In this document: positions 10,060-22,224 of the stretch, piece by piece
Layout of the letters: every line of letters begins with the position of its first letter
Numbering within the stretch: the first letter of the stretch is position 1
Source: Mycogone perniciosa
Lineage: Eukaryota; Ascomycota; Sordariomycetes; Hypocreales; Hypocreaceae
Direction of reading: 5' to 3'
DNA: 64,000 bases
Assembly (NCBI GenBank): GCA_025331125.1
Contig: JAOALB010000097.1
Coordinates: 1-64,000, forward strand
The notes under the pieces: generated by a model
Databases searched by the model: none
What the model saw: only the letters and a program-made list of their open reading frames with translations
Told to the model about the DNA's origin: nothing
Translations under genes and position numbers: made by a program

Positions 10060-13000
10060 CTAAATCATCTTTGGCAAATTGTCGGTTGAGAAGCCAATCA
10101 AAATGACTCTTTCTGAGCTACAACCAATCACAACTGTAGATCCTGCCACAGCTGAGCATCGAGATGTATATTCGATTGGTAGCTTGAGCAAGTTGGCGTC
10201 GCACCACATAATCCAGCGTCCATCTTGACCAAAGCCGTAGCCAAAACGACGGCAGTTCTGGGCGGAAGAAGCATTCAGATGCCAATTGGCATCTATGTCG
10301 ATAGAGCCCACATCCGTATTTAATCGAAGCTGATCACCTTCAAATTCTAGGCGGCGGGGTTTAACCCCGAGATTAAGCTCCTGTACCAACTCTCCCGTCT
10401 TGGTGTTCCAGATCCCCACAGTCTTATTGGTTGTAGCCGATGCGATGAGCGATGAGTCGTTTGAAAATACCACTGACGTGACCTGTGCATCAGAGTGCTC
10501 CAACGTCCGCACGCAGTTGCCCGCGTCAACACCCCAGATGAATATATTTGTTCTCCAGGTAGATGCAACGAGTGCAGAGTCATTAGAAAATACAATTGAC
10601 CGAATACGTTCAAAATGACCCTTCAGTTTATGGATGCACTTGCCAGTTTTGATATCATAAGTCCGCACTGTGCCATCACGTGAGCCTGTTGCTATGAGAG
10701 CTGAGTTTGGTGAGAAGGAAACGGAGTCGACGACCCCGTCGCTGTGACCTGCAATATTGAGAATACGGTCACCTGTCTCGACGCGCCAAACTTCAACAGC
10801 TCCTCCATTCCAACTCGAGCCCACTGAAGATGAGGCCAAAAAAATGGAGTCGCAAGAAAAAACAGTAGCCCTAATTGAATCGAAACGATGATTGAATTGA
10901 TGAACACGATCGCCTGTATCGGGTCGCCAGATATAACTTACACCATTGTCTGTCCCGGATGCGAGAAGGGACGAGTCATGTGCAAAAACAGGAGACACAT
11001 GCCCACTAAGGCTTCCATCGTGATTGAGTTCTTGAATGCACTCGTGAGTATCGGCGCGCCAGATGCGGATCGTCTCGTCCGAAGAAGCTTGTGACGCTAT
11101 GAGTACCGCGTTAGGCGAGAGGACAACATAATCAACGGGGCCTTTATGGCATTTGGATTCCTGTATGTCATGACCCAATCTGCGTGAGGCTTGAGGGGAT
11201 TTTAAAATGGCTGCACCGTCATCCTCAACATCGACATTCCAAATGCGGATCGTCCGGTCATTTGAGCCTGATGCGATACGTTTGGAGTCGTGCGAAAAAG
11301 CCACTGACGTAACATTCGATATGTGGCCGTTGAATTCTTGAAGGCAGTCTCCTGTATCCGTTGACCAGATTCCCATACATTTGCGACTCGGAGAAGCGAT
11401 AAGAGCCGAATTGGGCGAGAAGGCCACAGATTTAGTCCACGACTCTTCGCCATCGAACTGATGCACGCAATGGCCCGTGTCGACTTTCCAAATTCGTATT
11501 TGTCCACTTGATGAACCGGAGGCCAAAAGTGCAGAGTCGTGCGAAAAGGCAACGGAAAGAGCAAAGACGACGCTGATGCCACAAGCGCTGAATTGTGTGA
11601 GAAGGCCACGGAAAGGATGTAGTCGTCATGACCGAGAAACGTATGCACACATTTGCCTGTGCTAGCATCCCATACACGGACTGTTTTATCCTTGCTTCCC
11701 GATACTATATGTAATGAGTTATGCGAAAAGGCCACTGACATAACGGCCTCAGTATGTCCTTTGAGTATATGCACACAGTCGCCTGTTTTGGTGCGCCAAA
11801 TACGAATCGAATGATCATTTGACGCAGATGCTATAAGAGTTGAGTTGAATGAAAAAGAGACTGAGTAGATCTGACTATGCCCCTTCAGCTCTTGTAGACA
11901 TTCGCCCGTATTACTGTTCCAGAGCCTGACCGTTTTGTCCCATGAGCCCGAGACCAATAATTCCGAGTCATGAGAGAAGGCAATAGATTTTACATGCGCT
12001 TGATGGCCCTCTAGAATCTGAAGGCATGGGCTCCACTTCAAGTCGATTTCTGGCACAAGGGATAGCCAAGAGGGGATACTGTTGTTGAAGGTGACCCGCA
12101 CTCTACTCTCTTTTGGTGTAAACGCTAGCAAAGAGTATAACTGAAGTGGCCAAGCCTCAATAGTAGAGATGTTTGCCAGTATAAAGCGCTTAGCGTTATC
12201 GAGAAACTCAGACAACTCTCGGCTAGATTGAGGCTGTGTTGAAGATTGTCAGTGAATGTCAGTCGATAGAATATGACATGTGTGAATTACCCACCTTCGC
12301 AAGGGACCGCAAAACTTGAACCAGGCCTATGCTTTCAAACGCTCTCCCCATCAGACTCAATGCTTCCATCCAATGAAGAAAATGGTGCAATAAAATCCCG
12401 TGGACTTGGTCTCCATCTGTGAGCTGAGTTCCTGCCTGCTGTACATGGTTGACCCAGTACAAACAAGCGTATTGAAGCTCTGGTGGTAGAGCACAGTCGA
12501 TCTCTTGCCGTGGCGTACCTGGGGCTTGGATGTCGCAGAGATCTGGTTTCAGAGTGTTCAACAAACGCAGACAATTGTCTGCCATCTTCGCGTGCGCCTC
12601 TTTCTCATCCACCCAGAACGGGTTCTTACCACGCTTCTCTGGATCCAACAAAAAGTCATGGAAGGACAGATGTAGAAGCCTCACTGGCACCTCTGCTGAC
12701 GGTGGGATATTGAGGACTGAGTGCAATAAGTCAAGTCGAGCATAAACAGCTTCTGGGTGAACGTCGAGAATCGTCGATAACGCAGTGGTTGAAAGGAGGC
12801 TAAAAAGAATGACGATGGATCCAACAATGTACCGAAATTGTTGAACCACAACATTCGTTTCCCGCGCAGACAGACCAATGAGCAGTTGATTTAGAACTGG
12901 CAGATATGTTGCATCAAGTTTCGATTCCTGACTTTGGGTTTTGTACTCAAGAACCTTGTTGAGGAGCATTTCCGGATTGCCATGTCTGCGTTCATTGATA

Positions 13001-14362
13001 AACCGACATATGGTTGACGCGAAAATAAACAGGGGCGCAGCCATTTCCACCAGAATTTGAATGTTGTCATCGCTAGGCCAGGAGTCTGGCAGCCGTCGGT
13101 CCACCGACACAGAATTGTTATAGTCGCATCGGATCTTGGAGAGCTCATGCCGAAAAAAGATGTAAATGTCGTGCTTGATAACGGAATCATCTATTGAGTG
13201 AAGAATGAAATCCTGATACTGTCCATCAATTGCCGTGAAACCAAGACGAATCTGAAGTTCGGGTCGGCTCGTCATGAAGATTTTCAGTCTCGGATACTGC
13301 AAATTCTGAGAGCGTGAAAAGAGATCAATGACGAGCCTCATATTGTCATCCTCCTGGCATTCATCCAAGGCATCAACAACGATGATGATGGGGGATTTAA
13401 CACAGCCTTCGTGTCCGGAATTTGGCGAAAGTCTTGATAGAGGCTCAAGAATCATTTTGTCGAATTGGTCTCGTACTGACTTCCTTAGAATAGAGTCTTT
13501 ATCGATGGCTTCCTTCACAAAGGGTGCAATTGCTGGCTGTTTGACAACCAGATCGGCAGCGATTGTTGTAACAAACTTGGATAGCCCGGCTCGGTCAGTT
13601 TCGCCCCTCTTGAAAAAGTAACTAGCTCCAAGGTGTTTGCTTTCCGCAAAGGACTGGGAGACTGTTCGAGAGATAGTGGACTTTCCGGTTCCAGCCATTC
13701 CATTCAACCAAAAAATGATGTGTGACTTGGGGTCTTCGGCCCAATGAGCTACCTCCTTGAGGCTCAACTCGAGTGTTTGGGAGGCATTTCGGGCTGCGCC
13801 CCTCATAGTCAGAGTCAAATGCAGCTCCCTCAACAACGAGTTGTTTGAGCTCTGCCAGCTCTGCCTTCTCTGCCTTTTGAGAGAGCCCTAGGATGATGTT
13901 CCTTATGAGGGGTTAGGAATTGGTTTTTGGGATTCACAGATGGCTCACTTACGTCTGGTCCACTTGAAGAGCTGTGGAAATGACCTCTCTGTACCGATTC
14001 ATATCATGGATAATCTTCTCCACCTCCTTGGTCTGAAAGGGCCATTTCAGGGCGCGCAGGCTGATGCAACAGATTGACTGATGGTTTCTTTCAGGGGCAA
14101 GGTCTTCCTCCAGCTTCTTCAGCTGCAATTTACCATTGTGGATGGCATCGACTAGCTGACGGGTGCTTCTGAGCTTCGCGCCATCAGGGCTGTCACACAG
14201 CTTCTGGACCTCTTCCAGAACCCCCTTGAGCTGGATAACCTCGTCATGGAGCTTTCTGATCTCGGCTTTGGCATTTTTGACGCCTATGGAATACTGGGCG
14301 CACAGGACGAGGACCCTCGTAGACAGGTCGAGGAGAGTGGAAACGCCGCCGGTGACCTTCAT
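10060..14362 (-). pseudogene. Helo-like / NACHT / WD40 NLR gene broken by two frame lesions
   Basis: Read right to left, exon 1 (14362-13953) encodes a helical Helo-like N-terminal domain typical of fungal STAND receptors. A 51-nt intron (13952-13902) follows. Exon 2 starts with a linker and then loses frame near 13755-13765; the NACHT module continues in another frame, with Walker A GMAGTGKST and Walker B IIIVVDALDEC. A further intron is likely at 12294-12234 with an atypical GTGGGT donor. The WD40 part then runs as repeats of about 40 residues, loses frame again near 11562-11578 in the middle of a blade, and resumes until the stop at 10060, where the family's normal C-terminal block (WIMWCDANLLKLPIEY) is present. 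Roughly 13 full or partial blades remain. Everything except the two junctions is intact, so the gene died recently, or the junctions are assembly errors. Intact relatives act as intracellular receptors in fungal non-self recognition. Confidence 0.75.
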
Positions 14363-15761
14363 AATGGGTAAGTTGCAAGGCCCGTACGCAATCGTGGAAC
14401 ATGTAGCGCTCAGTCGGGAGAGGAATAGTTACTCCAACGTGGAGCATTCAGGAATACACGCAGGCAGGAATAAGGACTTTATGACTCTAGACTTCATGTC
14501 AGGACCAAGGCATGGCCAGGCGAGCATTGGGCATCCACCACGTACGTGTCTTGGGCATTGACTGCGGAGTTAGGCGTGTTCTGATTCGTTCACTCGCCAT
14601 ACTCGTAGTAATACAGCATCTGTGTATTATTATTTGATGAGGCGTGTACGTCGTACATAAAAATATGCGGATGGCCATTTGCAGCCAATCAACCCATTGC
14701 TGGTGGATAGCGCCGACATCGTTGGACGGGTGTGACCATGGTCTGCACAACTCGTTATACAACAAATGTAACTCGAAGGTAGGCGTGCTGAAGGGCGGCT
14801 CCATACTCCGTATATTTCGTCGGATGACTTGGCTCAGATGACGACGTCCTTAAGTTGGATGAGGAGCGCGTCCGCATCGTGAGACGTTATAGTATCTTGT
14901 GCCTTTGAGATGGAAGCCACTGGAGTTTGTGCTTTTAGTCGTCATCGGTGTTGGTGACGACGAAGATGGCTACAAAGACAAAAGAACTGTGCTGTCGCGA
15001 CGTAGAATGATACATGAGCGCGGCGAAACAGCGTATGGACTTGGTTGAAGAAAAGAACCGTCGGATGAAGGTAAAGTATGTCTTGCGGGTCTCCATGCAA
15101 CGCATTCTCGTGGTACACGCACGCGTACTCGTATTGAGAAACGAAAGGCATGATACGTGGATACGGAGACCTTCGCCACCCTCCTTGAAGCCTGAAAAAC
15201 TACGGAGCCGAGGCATACGAGTCTGTGCTCCATGCTCCGTACAGTCATTCAACTTAGTCAAATTAGTATTACCAGTGAATCCATTTCTTCCTCTTTATGG
15301 AGAGCTTGAGTGAGTTATAGTAGTGCTCGTAACTGATTCTAGTGGTAATAATGAAGGTCAATCCCATTTCGCGACGCCAAATGTGCTCGCACACCCCTGA
15401 ATCGATGGAAAATGGTGGCCCCAACTTGGCGCCCCCACCGAACTGCAGGCGCAGTATAAGTTTATTGACAGATCATATTACTCCGTACATACTTGGGGGT
15501 CTCACAAATGACCATCCCCCCTATTACTTGGGGGCCACCAAATTGGCTATTCCCTATACCTCTTTCGTAAGCATTCACTCATGGTAATCATTGAGCCAAT
15601 CAATCAACTATAAAGGCCAGAATTTTCTAGGGGTACCTGACAGATGTGCTGTCTGTTATTAGATTGAATATATATTTAGCTATTTTAAAGAAACATCAAG
15701 ACATTATTATTCTGTACTTGAAAGCCTTTGCTTCCAAGCCCAAACTCGACATCCAAGTCGG
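14363..15761. other. Intergenic between NLR pseudogene and NCS1 permease gene
   Basis: About 1.4 kb. It would hold the NLR promoter and the permease terminator. It carries TACTCCGTA motif copies at 14804-14812 and 15479-15487. Short frames on both strands have no recognisable content. Confidence 0.5.
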
Positions 15762-17589
15762 TCATGCACTGTCAGACTTAGCCTCTATTCCTACAGACTC
15801 ATAAGGTTCAATGCCCAGTTTTGCGGTCTCTTCTGGGGTAAAGGTTCCATAATAGTCAACATCATCAATGACGCCAAGTCCCTCCGGTGGGAAGAATTTG
15901 TTGATGATGTAGTGCACCGTGAATGAAATTGTGAAACCAAGAGGGAATGCGAGATAATACAGGTTGGTCCATGCCTGTGAGACTTGGACTTTGTCTGGAG
16001 TGACGGCTTGGGCAAAACCTGGAAGCTGAGTTGCAAATCCGAGCGCCCAGGAGATGAAACTCCTGATGTTGAATCCGTGGAAATAGTAATAGATGCTGTC
16101 TGGCTTGGGGTTGTACAGGTCGCTGAGCTTGATACGGCGGTTGCGAAGGACCCAGTACTCGCACACTTGGATACCGACAACGGGTCCGAGGAACACACTA
16201 TAAGCCGACAGGACCGAGATGAAGACAGCAGCGGAGGAGAGGAGCTCCCATGGGCAGAGGCAAATGCTGAGAATCAAGCCGATGTAAGCGCCGCGACGGA
16301 TGTTGAAGTAAGTGCTGAGAAGACCGGCAAGGTCCATGCCCGCGCTGAACGCGTTATCCGTAACATTGATACCGACCTGGCAGAGAAGGATACCGAGGCC
16401 AGCAAAGAAAGCAGCAGCTCGGGAACCGGAAGTATAGCCATCGTCAAGCCACATCTGGCAAATAACAGCTAATCATGGCTTGTTAGTAAATAAGGAGGGG
16501 GGCGAACCGGAGTTGTAACATACGAGGATTCCAGAGGGCCTGGCCATAGATGCCTTGAGTGGCAGATGCAGTGAGGCAGCCAAACAGAGGGAAGAGGGTT
16601 CCGAAAAACCTGTTCTCAGAATTAGACACCCAGAATTCTTCCTTCAAGTTTCATGATGGTTAGGCCTGAAACTTACATGATGGAGAACCATTGTCCGAAA
16701 ACCTGGTCACCAGGCTTGCGGGCGAACCGACTATAGTCGTTTTGGTTGGTCAAGCCCACAGCAATGCCTCCAATAACTGTGCTGATGCCGGAAACAATAT
16801 TCCATCCCAGTTCTGAGGAGGTCATGGGCTTTGACGTAGCGGAAAGCAGAGGGCCGCCACCTTGAGCCCTGGCCAGAGACCAAATCATGATGGAGACGAG
16901 GGTGATTGATGCCGCAAGGTTGAAGAAGGCAAGCATACGCTGAACCTTGTGGGGAGGAATCCACAGGACCGTGGCCATTGCCACATTGAACAAAATCCAG
17001 CCGACAAATTGCTTGGTCTCAAGGTGCGAAGACTCCGGGAAGACATTCTGGAGGTTCTGGAAGCTGGGGAAGATGGCTGACAACATGACGGCAACGGAAA
17101 GGCCACCGGTCCATGACTGTACGGAAAACCACACCAGACTGAGAATGATCCTTTGAACAATGTGAATAAATGATCCATAGGGGCCCCAGACATATCGTGA
17201 CATCACAGGGAAGCCGATGTGCCATTCTGCGCCCACAAATCCATTGAAGATGGCGACAAAGCTGATGATGATCTTGCCCACGATGGTGGCAAGAATGGCT
17301 TGCCAGACACTAAGACCAGTCGCCACAAGGGATGCTCCAAGCTGCCAGTTTGAAACTTTGAGCGCCTGTTAGTTCAATGCTGCACTGCTAGGCCTGGAAA
17401 AGCCTGTTCGTAACTTGGGAGAGACATACTAGCAACCTGGTTCACTAACCAGAACGATATGAAGGTAATAGTGCCCCAAGTTCGCCTTGCTGGCTCCAAA
17501 GGACGAATATCGTCATTGATCCAGATGTTGGCGCGGGTGCCGTCAACACTGGGCAAACGAGCCCACTTTTTGAAGGAGGCAACGACCAT
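15762..17589 (-). CDS. NCS1-family nucleobase/hydantoin/allantoin-type permease
   Basis: Four exons (17589-17430, 17355-16677, 16609-16524, 16468-15762) sum to 1632 nt, giving 543 aa. All introns have GT-AG ends; the first acceptor is best placed at an AAG, which restores the expected family reading NQVAISNWQLGASL. NCS1 landmarks are clear: WINDDIRPLEPARRTWG near the N-terminus, GAEWHIGFPVMSRYVWGPYGS and the following tryptophan-rich helix, the LTNQNDYSRFARKPGDQ loop, and DLAGLLSTYFNIRRGAYIG. About 12 membrane helices are expected, placing it in the plasma membrane as a proton- or sodium-coupled importer. The substrate cannot be read from sequence, but the divergent neighbour is a hydantoinase/DUF917 fusion. 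NCS1 includes the bacterial hydantoin importer Mhp1 and the fungal uracil and allantoin permeases, so a hydantoin- or ureide-like substrate is a reasonable inference. Confidence 0.88.
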
Positions 17590-17730
17590 GTTGGCTCACT
17601 TTTGAAGGGTAATAGGGTGTTAGGGGAGGAAATGGATGATGATGGAGATCACATCACAAGACTCACGCGACAAACAGGGCACGATCGTGTTTCTCTATTA
17701 TACTACCAAGACCGAAGGGCGCTGAGAAGC

Positions 17731-18663
17731 CTTATCGACACTGAATCAGGCTCTCGGGGATAGTGGAGACGCTACGAGATAACAGACATTGAAGCCAAGC
17801 CACACTTAGCCGGTTAATGATGCTGATCATAACCGGATCGCCCTAGGGTTGTCATCCAGCTCCAATCAGCTATTATCATCGACCAACCGTCGGTTATCAT
17901 TACGCAAGATAGAATACCACAACGGGATGTCCTGCATGTGGGCTCTACGAAGCTATGAAGATGTTACGGAGCACACAGGTCCGGGATAGTTATGCTACCT
18001 CGGATAACGAATGATTAGTTCTCCATACCCCAGCTTTTCCCCCCACGGATGCACGCGGCCAACACGTGGTTCCTGGGATGAGATATGCAAGTAGTATAGG
18101 CATCCACTCCTTTCAGAGTAGTGTTCACTAGTGTTGTTACATACATGACCAAGGCTTAATGTGTTGTGGAATATTCAAGACGACATGGTCCCAAGACAAC
18201 TCTATACACCAGCACTACATGGAAAGATAGATGAGACCAAGTAAAGATAAAGGACGGGGAAGTCTAGAATGGGGAAATCCCATTTACGAGGATCAGACAC
18301 GGGACGAAATCGGCCCAAGTGTGTACTAGCCTCCCAATCATCGTAAACCGACTCATGTTACTACTACTACTACTGAATGATGATAAGCGTCGGATTACTC
18401 TCGCCAGAACGCTAGAATGTTGGGCCAACTCCACCATCTAAATAAGACTTATCATGCGATTCGCTAGTCGCTGATAGCGGCTCTCATTGATAGCGGCTAA
18501 AAGCCGAACCGATATTCGGGAGCCACCTAATACTCCTTTTCCCACGGAGAAGTGGGAAACGCTACATAAATAACCGGAGACGGTGACTGGAGGTGGCGGT
18601 AATCTTCCAATATTTATTGATAACATCCGCTCATTATTCTTCGGGGCGGTAGCGCGAAGATAA
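17731..18663. promoter_or_regulatory. GATA-rich bidirectional promoter region
   Basis: The 1.34-kb region between the permease and hydantoinase starts contains at least a dozen GATA-type sites on either strand. Examples are CTTATC at 17731, GATAA at 17778, TTATCA at 17874, TTATC at 17894, AGATAG at 17908, GGATAA at 18003, AGATAA at 18245, TGATAAG at 18380, CTTATCA at 18448, two TGATAGCGG copies near 18472 and 18488, TGATAA at 18618 and AGATAA at 18659. GATA factors of the AreA/NIT2 type bind such HGATAR sites to activate nitrogen-scavenging genes. Co-regulation of the two flanking genes by nitrogen status is inferred. Confidence 0.5.
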
Positions 18664-18928
18664 CGACCCAATATTGATGTTGGGTAATCGTTTGCTTTAA
18701 CACGAGTCTATTGTATCCGAAGCCGGAATTCCGGAGCCTCGAACTTATAGTTGAGCGTCGATTGGCGGCTGATAATTTGAGGACCGTCGTCTTTCGTTTG
18801 TCCTGTGTCTCTGTCTGGATGAGTCGCCTTCTGTATGCTTCATAGCGAGACAAGATCTAAAAAGGAGCATTCATTTCACTCATTTTATTTATTTTACCAT
18901 TGTTCTTCAAGAATAACAGACTGAAGCC

Positions 18929-21916
18929 ATGACCCTGAGCAAGACTGTCCGCATTGGCGTAGACGTCGGCGGAACCAATACCGATGCTGTAGCCATCGAT
19001 GTTGCTTTGGCCTCCCAGGGTGACGCCAACCGAGGTGTTATCACATTCAAGAAAACTCCCACAACACCCGATGCTACCGCTGGTATCGAGACGGCCGTTC
19101 GAGCTGTCATAGAGGCTGGGAACATTCATCCATCCCGCATCGCCAGTGTCACTGTCGGCACGACACACTTCATTAATGCCGTCCTGGAGAGAGACGCTCG
19201 TCGACTGCGCAAAGTCGCGGTTCTGCGTCTATCTCGCTCATTCCTCCGTGAGGTGCCTCCCTTCTCTGACTTCCCAGCGGATCTGGCCTCCATCTTGAAC
19301 GGCTACTGCTGTATTGTCGATGGAGGACTCCACATTGATGGCTCACAAGAGGCGCCCATTAATGAGGACCAGGTCGTCGAGGAATGCAAGAAGATCAAGG
19401 AACTAGGTCTGAGCGCCGTCGTCATCGCCGGTGTCTTCTCCCCTATAGATGAGACTTTCGAGCAAGAAAACCACGTGCGGGCTATTGTCCAGCGGGAGCT
19501 GCCTGGCGTCGATGTTGTCTGCTCTCATGAGGTTGCCAACATTGGCTTCCTTGAGCGAGAGAATGCCAGTATTCTCAACGCCGCTATCCTTGAATACGCA
19601 CGCAAAACGGTCAAGCGATTCCGTCTTGCTATGAAGAAGCTCAACCTAACATGCCCTCTGTTCATCACACAAAACGATGGCACCATTCTGGACTCCGCAT
19701 CGGCAGCCAAGGTTCCCATTCGGACTTTCTCCTCGGGAGCCACAAACTCCATGCGAGGTGCTGCCTACCTGGCCGGCATTGATGCTGGCGGTGATTCATC
19801 AGCCATCGTTGTCGATATTGGTGGTACCACAGCAGATGTTGGTGTCATCCTCCCCAGTGGTCTGCCCAGACAAGCTTCTGCATATGTGACGGTTACCGGA
19901 GTGAGAGTCAACTATTCTATGCCACAATTGCACTCTGTTGGCCTTGGTGGTGGCTCTCATGTCCGCGAAGTTGATGGCAAAGTCAAGGTCGGCCCGGAGT
20001 CCGTCGGCCACTATCTGCTCGAAGAGGGTCTCGTATTTGGCGGCAAGACCTGCACAGCCTCTGACATTGCTGTGGCCCTTGGAGTTGCGGAAATGGGTGA
20101 TAAGTCTAAGGTCGCTCATCTGAGTCCTGACTTTGTTGAGCAAGCCAAGGCCTGCATCCAAACATTGCTAGATGGCGCTGTCGACGTTATCAAGACATCG
20201 GCTGAGCCTCTGCCCGTGCTCTTGGTTGGTGGCGGTGCCGTCCTTGCGCCAGATAACATTTCTGGTGCCTCCAAGGTCATTCGGCCGCCTTTCCACGATG
20301 TGGCCAATGCTGTCGGTGCCGCCATCTCGCGTGTCTGTGGAAGTGTGGATGTTGTACAGAACACTACCAATCAAACCGAGGCACAGGCTATACAACATGC
20401 CAAAGAGTTGGCTGTCAAGCGAGCTATTGAGACCGGTGCTATTCCTGAAAGTATATCTATCGCCGAAGTAGAGAGCATCCCGCTGCAATACGTCGCCAAC
20501 CAGATCCGCACAATCGTCAAGGCGGTTGGTGACATCGACTTCCACGCAGGGGCACTGCTTCAGGTTCAAGATGAGGAGGACGATGGCTATGATGTCGAGA
20601 TCCCTGTTGAAGAGTCCAAGAACCTGGCCGTCAAAACTATTGATGTCCCTCACGTTGACCCTTTCGCCTACAGGCCAGAGATCAAGCTGAACGCTGAGGG
20701 TGTCCCTGAGTGGCTCCTCAACGAGACTGATCTTCAGTGGTTGGCTGATGGTTGCTATGTGCTTGGATGTGCTGGCGGTGGCACTCCAGCACCGAGTTTC
20801 ATCCAATTGCGCGACATCGTCCGCGCCGGTCACACTATCCGCATCATTGACCATTCCGCCCTGAAGGAAGACGACATCATCTACTGGGGTGGCCACATGG
20901 GATCCCCCGCAGTGTCAGTCGAGCGTCTCCAGTCTCTCGAGACAGTAGGTGCCTTCGAGGTCCTGATGGAATACCTTGGCCACAAGAAGATTGACGCTGT
21001 CATGGGCCTGGAGATTGGTGGTGCCAACGGTATGGAGCCCATGCTTGTGGGATCCTCACGCTTCTTCGATGCCCCCGTCATTGATGGAGACTGGATGGGC
21101 CGTGCTTATCCTACATACTGGCAGACGACTCTCGCTGTCCATAAGCCAGGCGAGTTGGTACCTTGTGCCATCGATTCAGGAGATGGCAAGAGCATCATCA
21201 TGACGCGTACGTCGAATGATGAAATCGTCGACCGCGCTCTCAGAGCCTCAACCTCGGAGATGGGTAGCCGAGTGGGCATGGCGGCCAGACCGACAAAAGC
21301 TGAGTATGTTCGCGATTACGGCGTCTTGAACACTTGCTCTCTTGCCTGGCGCATCGGCAGAAGCATCGCTCGCTGCGAGGCTAGCAACCGCCTCTCTACC
21401 GTTGCCGAGTCCATCATCGAAGAGGCTGGTGGTTCCGAAGCAGCCAAGGTCTTGTTCCGTGGCAAGATTGTTGCCATTGAGCGCCGTCTCTTCAAGGGCC
21501 ACTCTTACGGAACGCTCCACATTGCGGCTTTTGGTGAGAATGACGAGGAAGAGAGTAGCAGCAGTGGTCGTGCCCCTGCCGTCGCTACTGGCGGTACCCT
21601 ACGTATCCCCTTCAAGAATGAGAACATCTTCGCAGAACATACCTCGGAAGATGGGAAGACAACTCATATCATTACCTCGGTGCCTGATCTAATCGCCGTC
21701 CTTGACAACGGCAGCGGACGAGCCTTGGGTGTCCCAGAATTCAAGTATGGGTGCCGTGTTACTGTGATTGGCAGCACTTGCTCCCCAAGATGGACAGATA
21801 TTCCATTGGGCATTGAGATTGGTGGACCAAAGTCATTTGGATACAACGACATAGAGTACAAGCCTCTCGGCACATACGTAGAGCCCAAGAGTGTCATTCG
21901 GGAGTATGGACCATAA
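18929..21916 (+). CDS. Hydantoinase/oxoprolinase-like protein fused to DUF917
   Basis: A single-exon 995-aa protein. The first 185 or so residues match the hydantoinase/oxoprolinase N-terminal domain, with the phosphate-binding loop GVDVGGTNTDAV near residue 10 and VTVGTTHFINAVLERD near residue 72. The hydantoinase A domain follows to about residue 500, with a second loop VDIGGTTADVGVIL near residue 292 and LLVGGGAVLAPDN near residue 432. From about residue 600 comes a DUF917 domain (CYVLGCAGGGTPAP, GLEIGGANGMEPML, IDGDWMGRAYPTYW). In bacteria DUF917 proteins are often encoded next to hydantoinase A; here the two are fused. Enzymes of this class open cyclic amide rings (hydantoins, 5-oxoproline and relatives), usually with ATP. 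The exact substrate is unknown. A divergently transcribed NCS1 permease supports uptake and hydrolysis of a cyclic nitrogen source. Confidence 0.88.
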   Translation: MTLSKTVRIGVDVGGTNTDAVAIDVALASQGDANRGVITFKKTPTTPDATAGIETAVRAVIEAGNIHPSRIASVTVGTTHFINAVLERDARRLRKVAVLRLSRSFLREVPPFSDFPADLASILNGYCCIVDGGLHIDGSQEAPINEDQVVEECKKIKELGLSAVVIAGVFSPIDETFEQENHVRAIVQRELPGVDVVCSHEVANIGFLERENASILNAAILEYARKTVKRFRLAMKKLNLTCPLFITQNDGTILDSASAAKVPIRTFSSGATNSMRGAAYLAGIDAGGDSSAIVVDIGGTTADVGVILPSGLPRQASAYVTVTGVRVNYSMPQLHSVGLGGGSHVREVDGKVKVGPESVGHYLLEEGLVFGGKTCTASDIAVALGVAEMGDKSKVAHLSPDFVEQAKACIQTLLDGAVDVIKTSAEPLPVLLVGGGAVLAPDNISGASKVIRPPFHDVANAVGAAISRVCGSVDVVQNTTNQTEAQAIQHAKELAVKRAIETGAIPESISIAEVESIPLQYVANQIRTIVKAVGDIDFHAGALLQVQDEEDDGYDVEIPVEESKNLAVKTIDVPHVDPFAYRPEIKLNAEGVPEWLLNETDLQWLADGCYVLGCAGGGTPAPSFIQLRDIVRAGHTIRIIDHSALKEDDIIYWGGHMGSPAVSVERLQSLETVGAFEVLMEYLGHKKIDAVMGLEIGGANGMEPMLVGSSRFFDAPVIDGDWMGRAYPTYWQTTLAVHKPGELVPCAIDSGDGKSIIMTRTSNDEIVDRALRASTSEMGSRVGMAARPTKAEYVRDYGVLNTCSLAWRIGRSIARCEASNRLSTVAESIIEEAGGSEAAKVLFRGKIVAIERRLFKGHSYGTLHIAAFGENDEEESSSSGRAPAVATGGTLRIPFKNENIFAEHTSEDGKTTHIITSVPDLIAVLDNGSGRALGVPEFKYGCRVTVIGSTCSPRWTDIPLGIEIGGPKSFGYNDIEYKPLGTYVEPKSVIREYGP

Positions 21917-22224
21917 TCAGCTGGCAAAGTGACGACACCAGGCGGACTTGGATACCCGGAAAAAGAAAATACCTCACAAAACATTCATAAAGTTAAAAGA
22001 AATAATACCAGAAAAATAAATATATTGTTCCAATGGTATCTAATTCTTACAAGTAGTGCTCACCAAATAATCGATTTAAACATCAACAACCCACAAACAT
22101 ATCCATTGCCGCGGTCAAGCAGATAGTTCGTTATGATACATAGTATTGTGGTTGATGTATACAGAAATGAACTTCTCATATTAAATGCTCGGTCGGGAAC
22201 TTTCTCAAAGCCACCAGTGTGCCT

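Noticed and set aside
20168..20896. 242-codon frame on - inside the hydantoinase gene
   Set aside because: A shadow of the strongly biased coding strand. The + strand frame has clear domain motifs along its full length.
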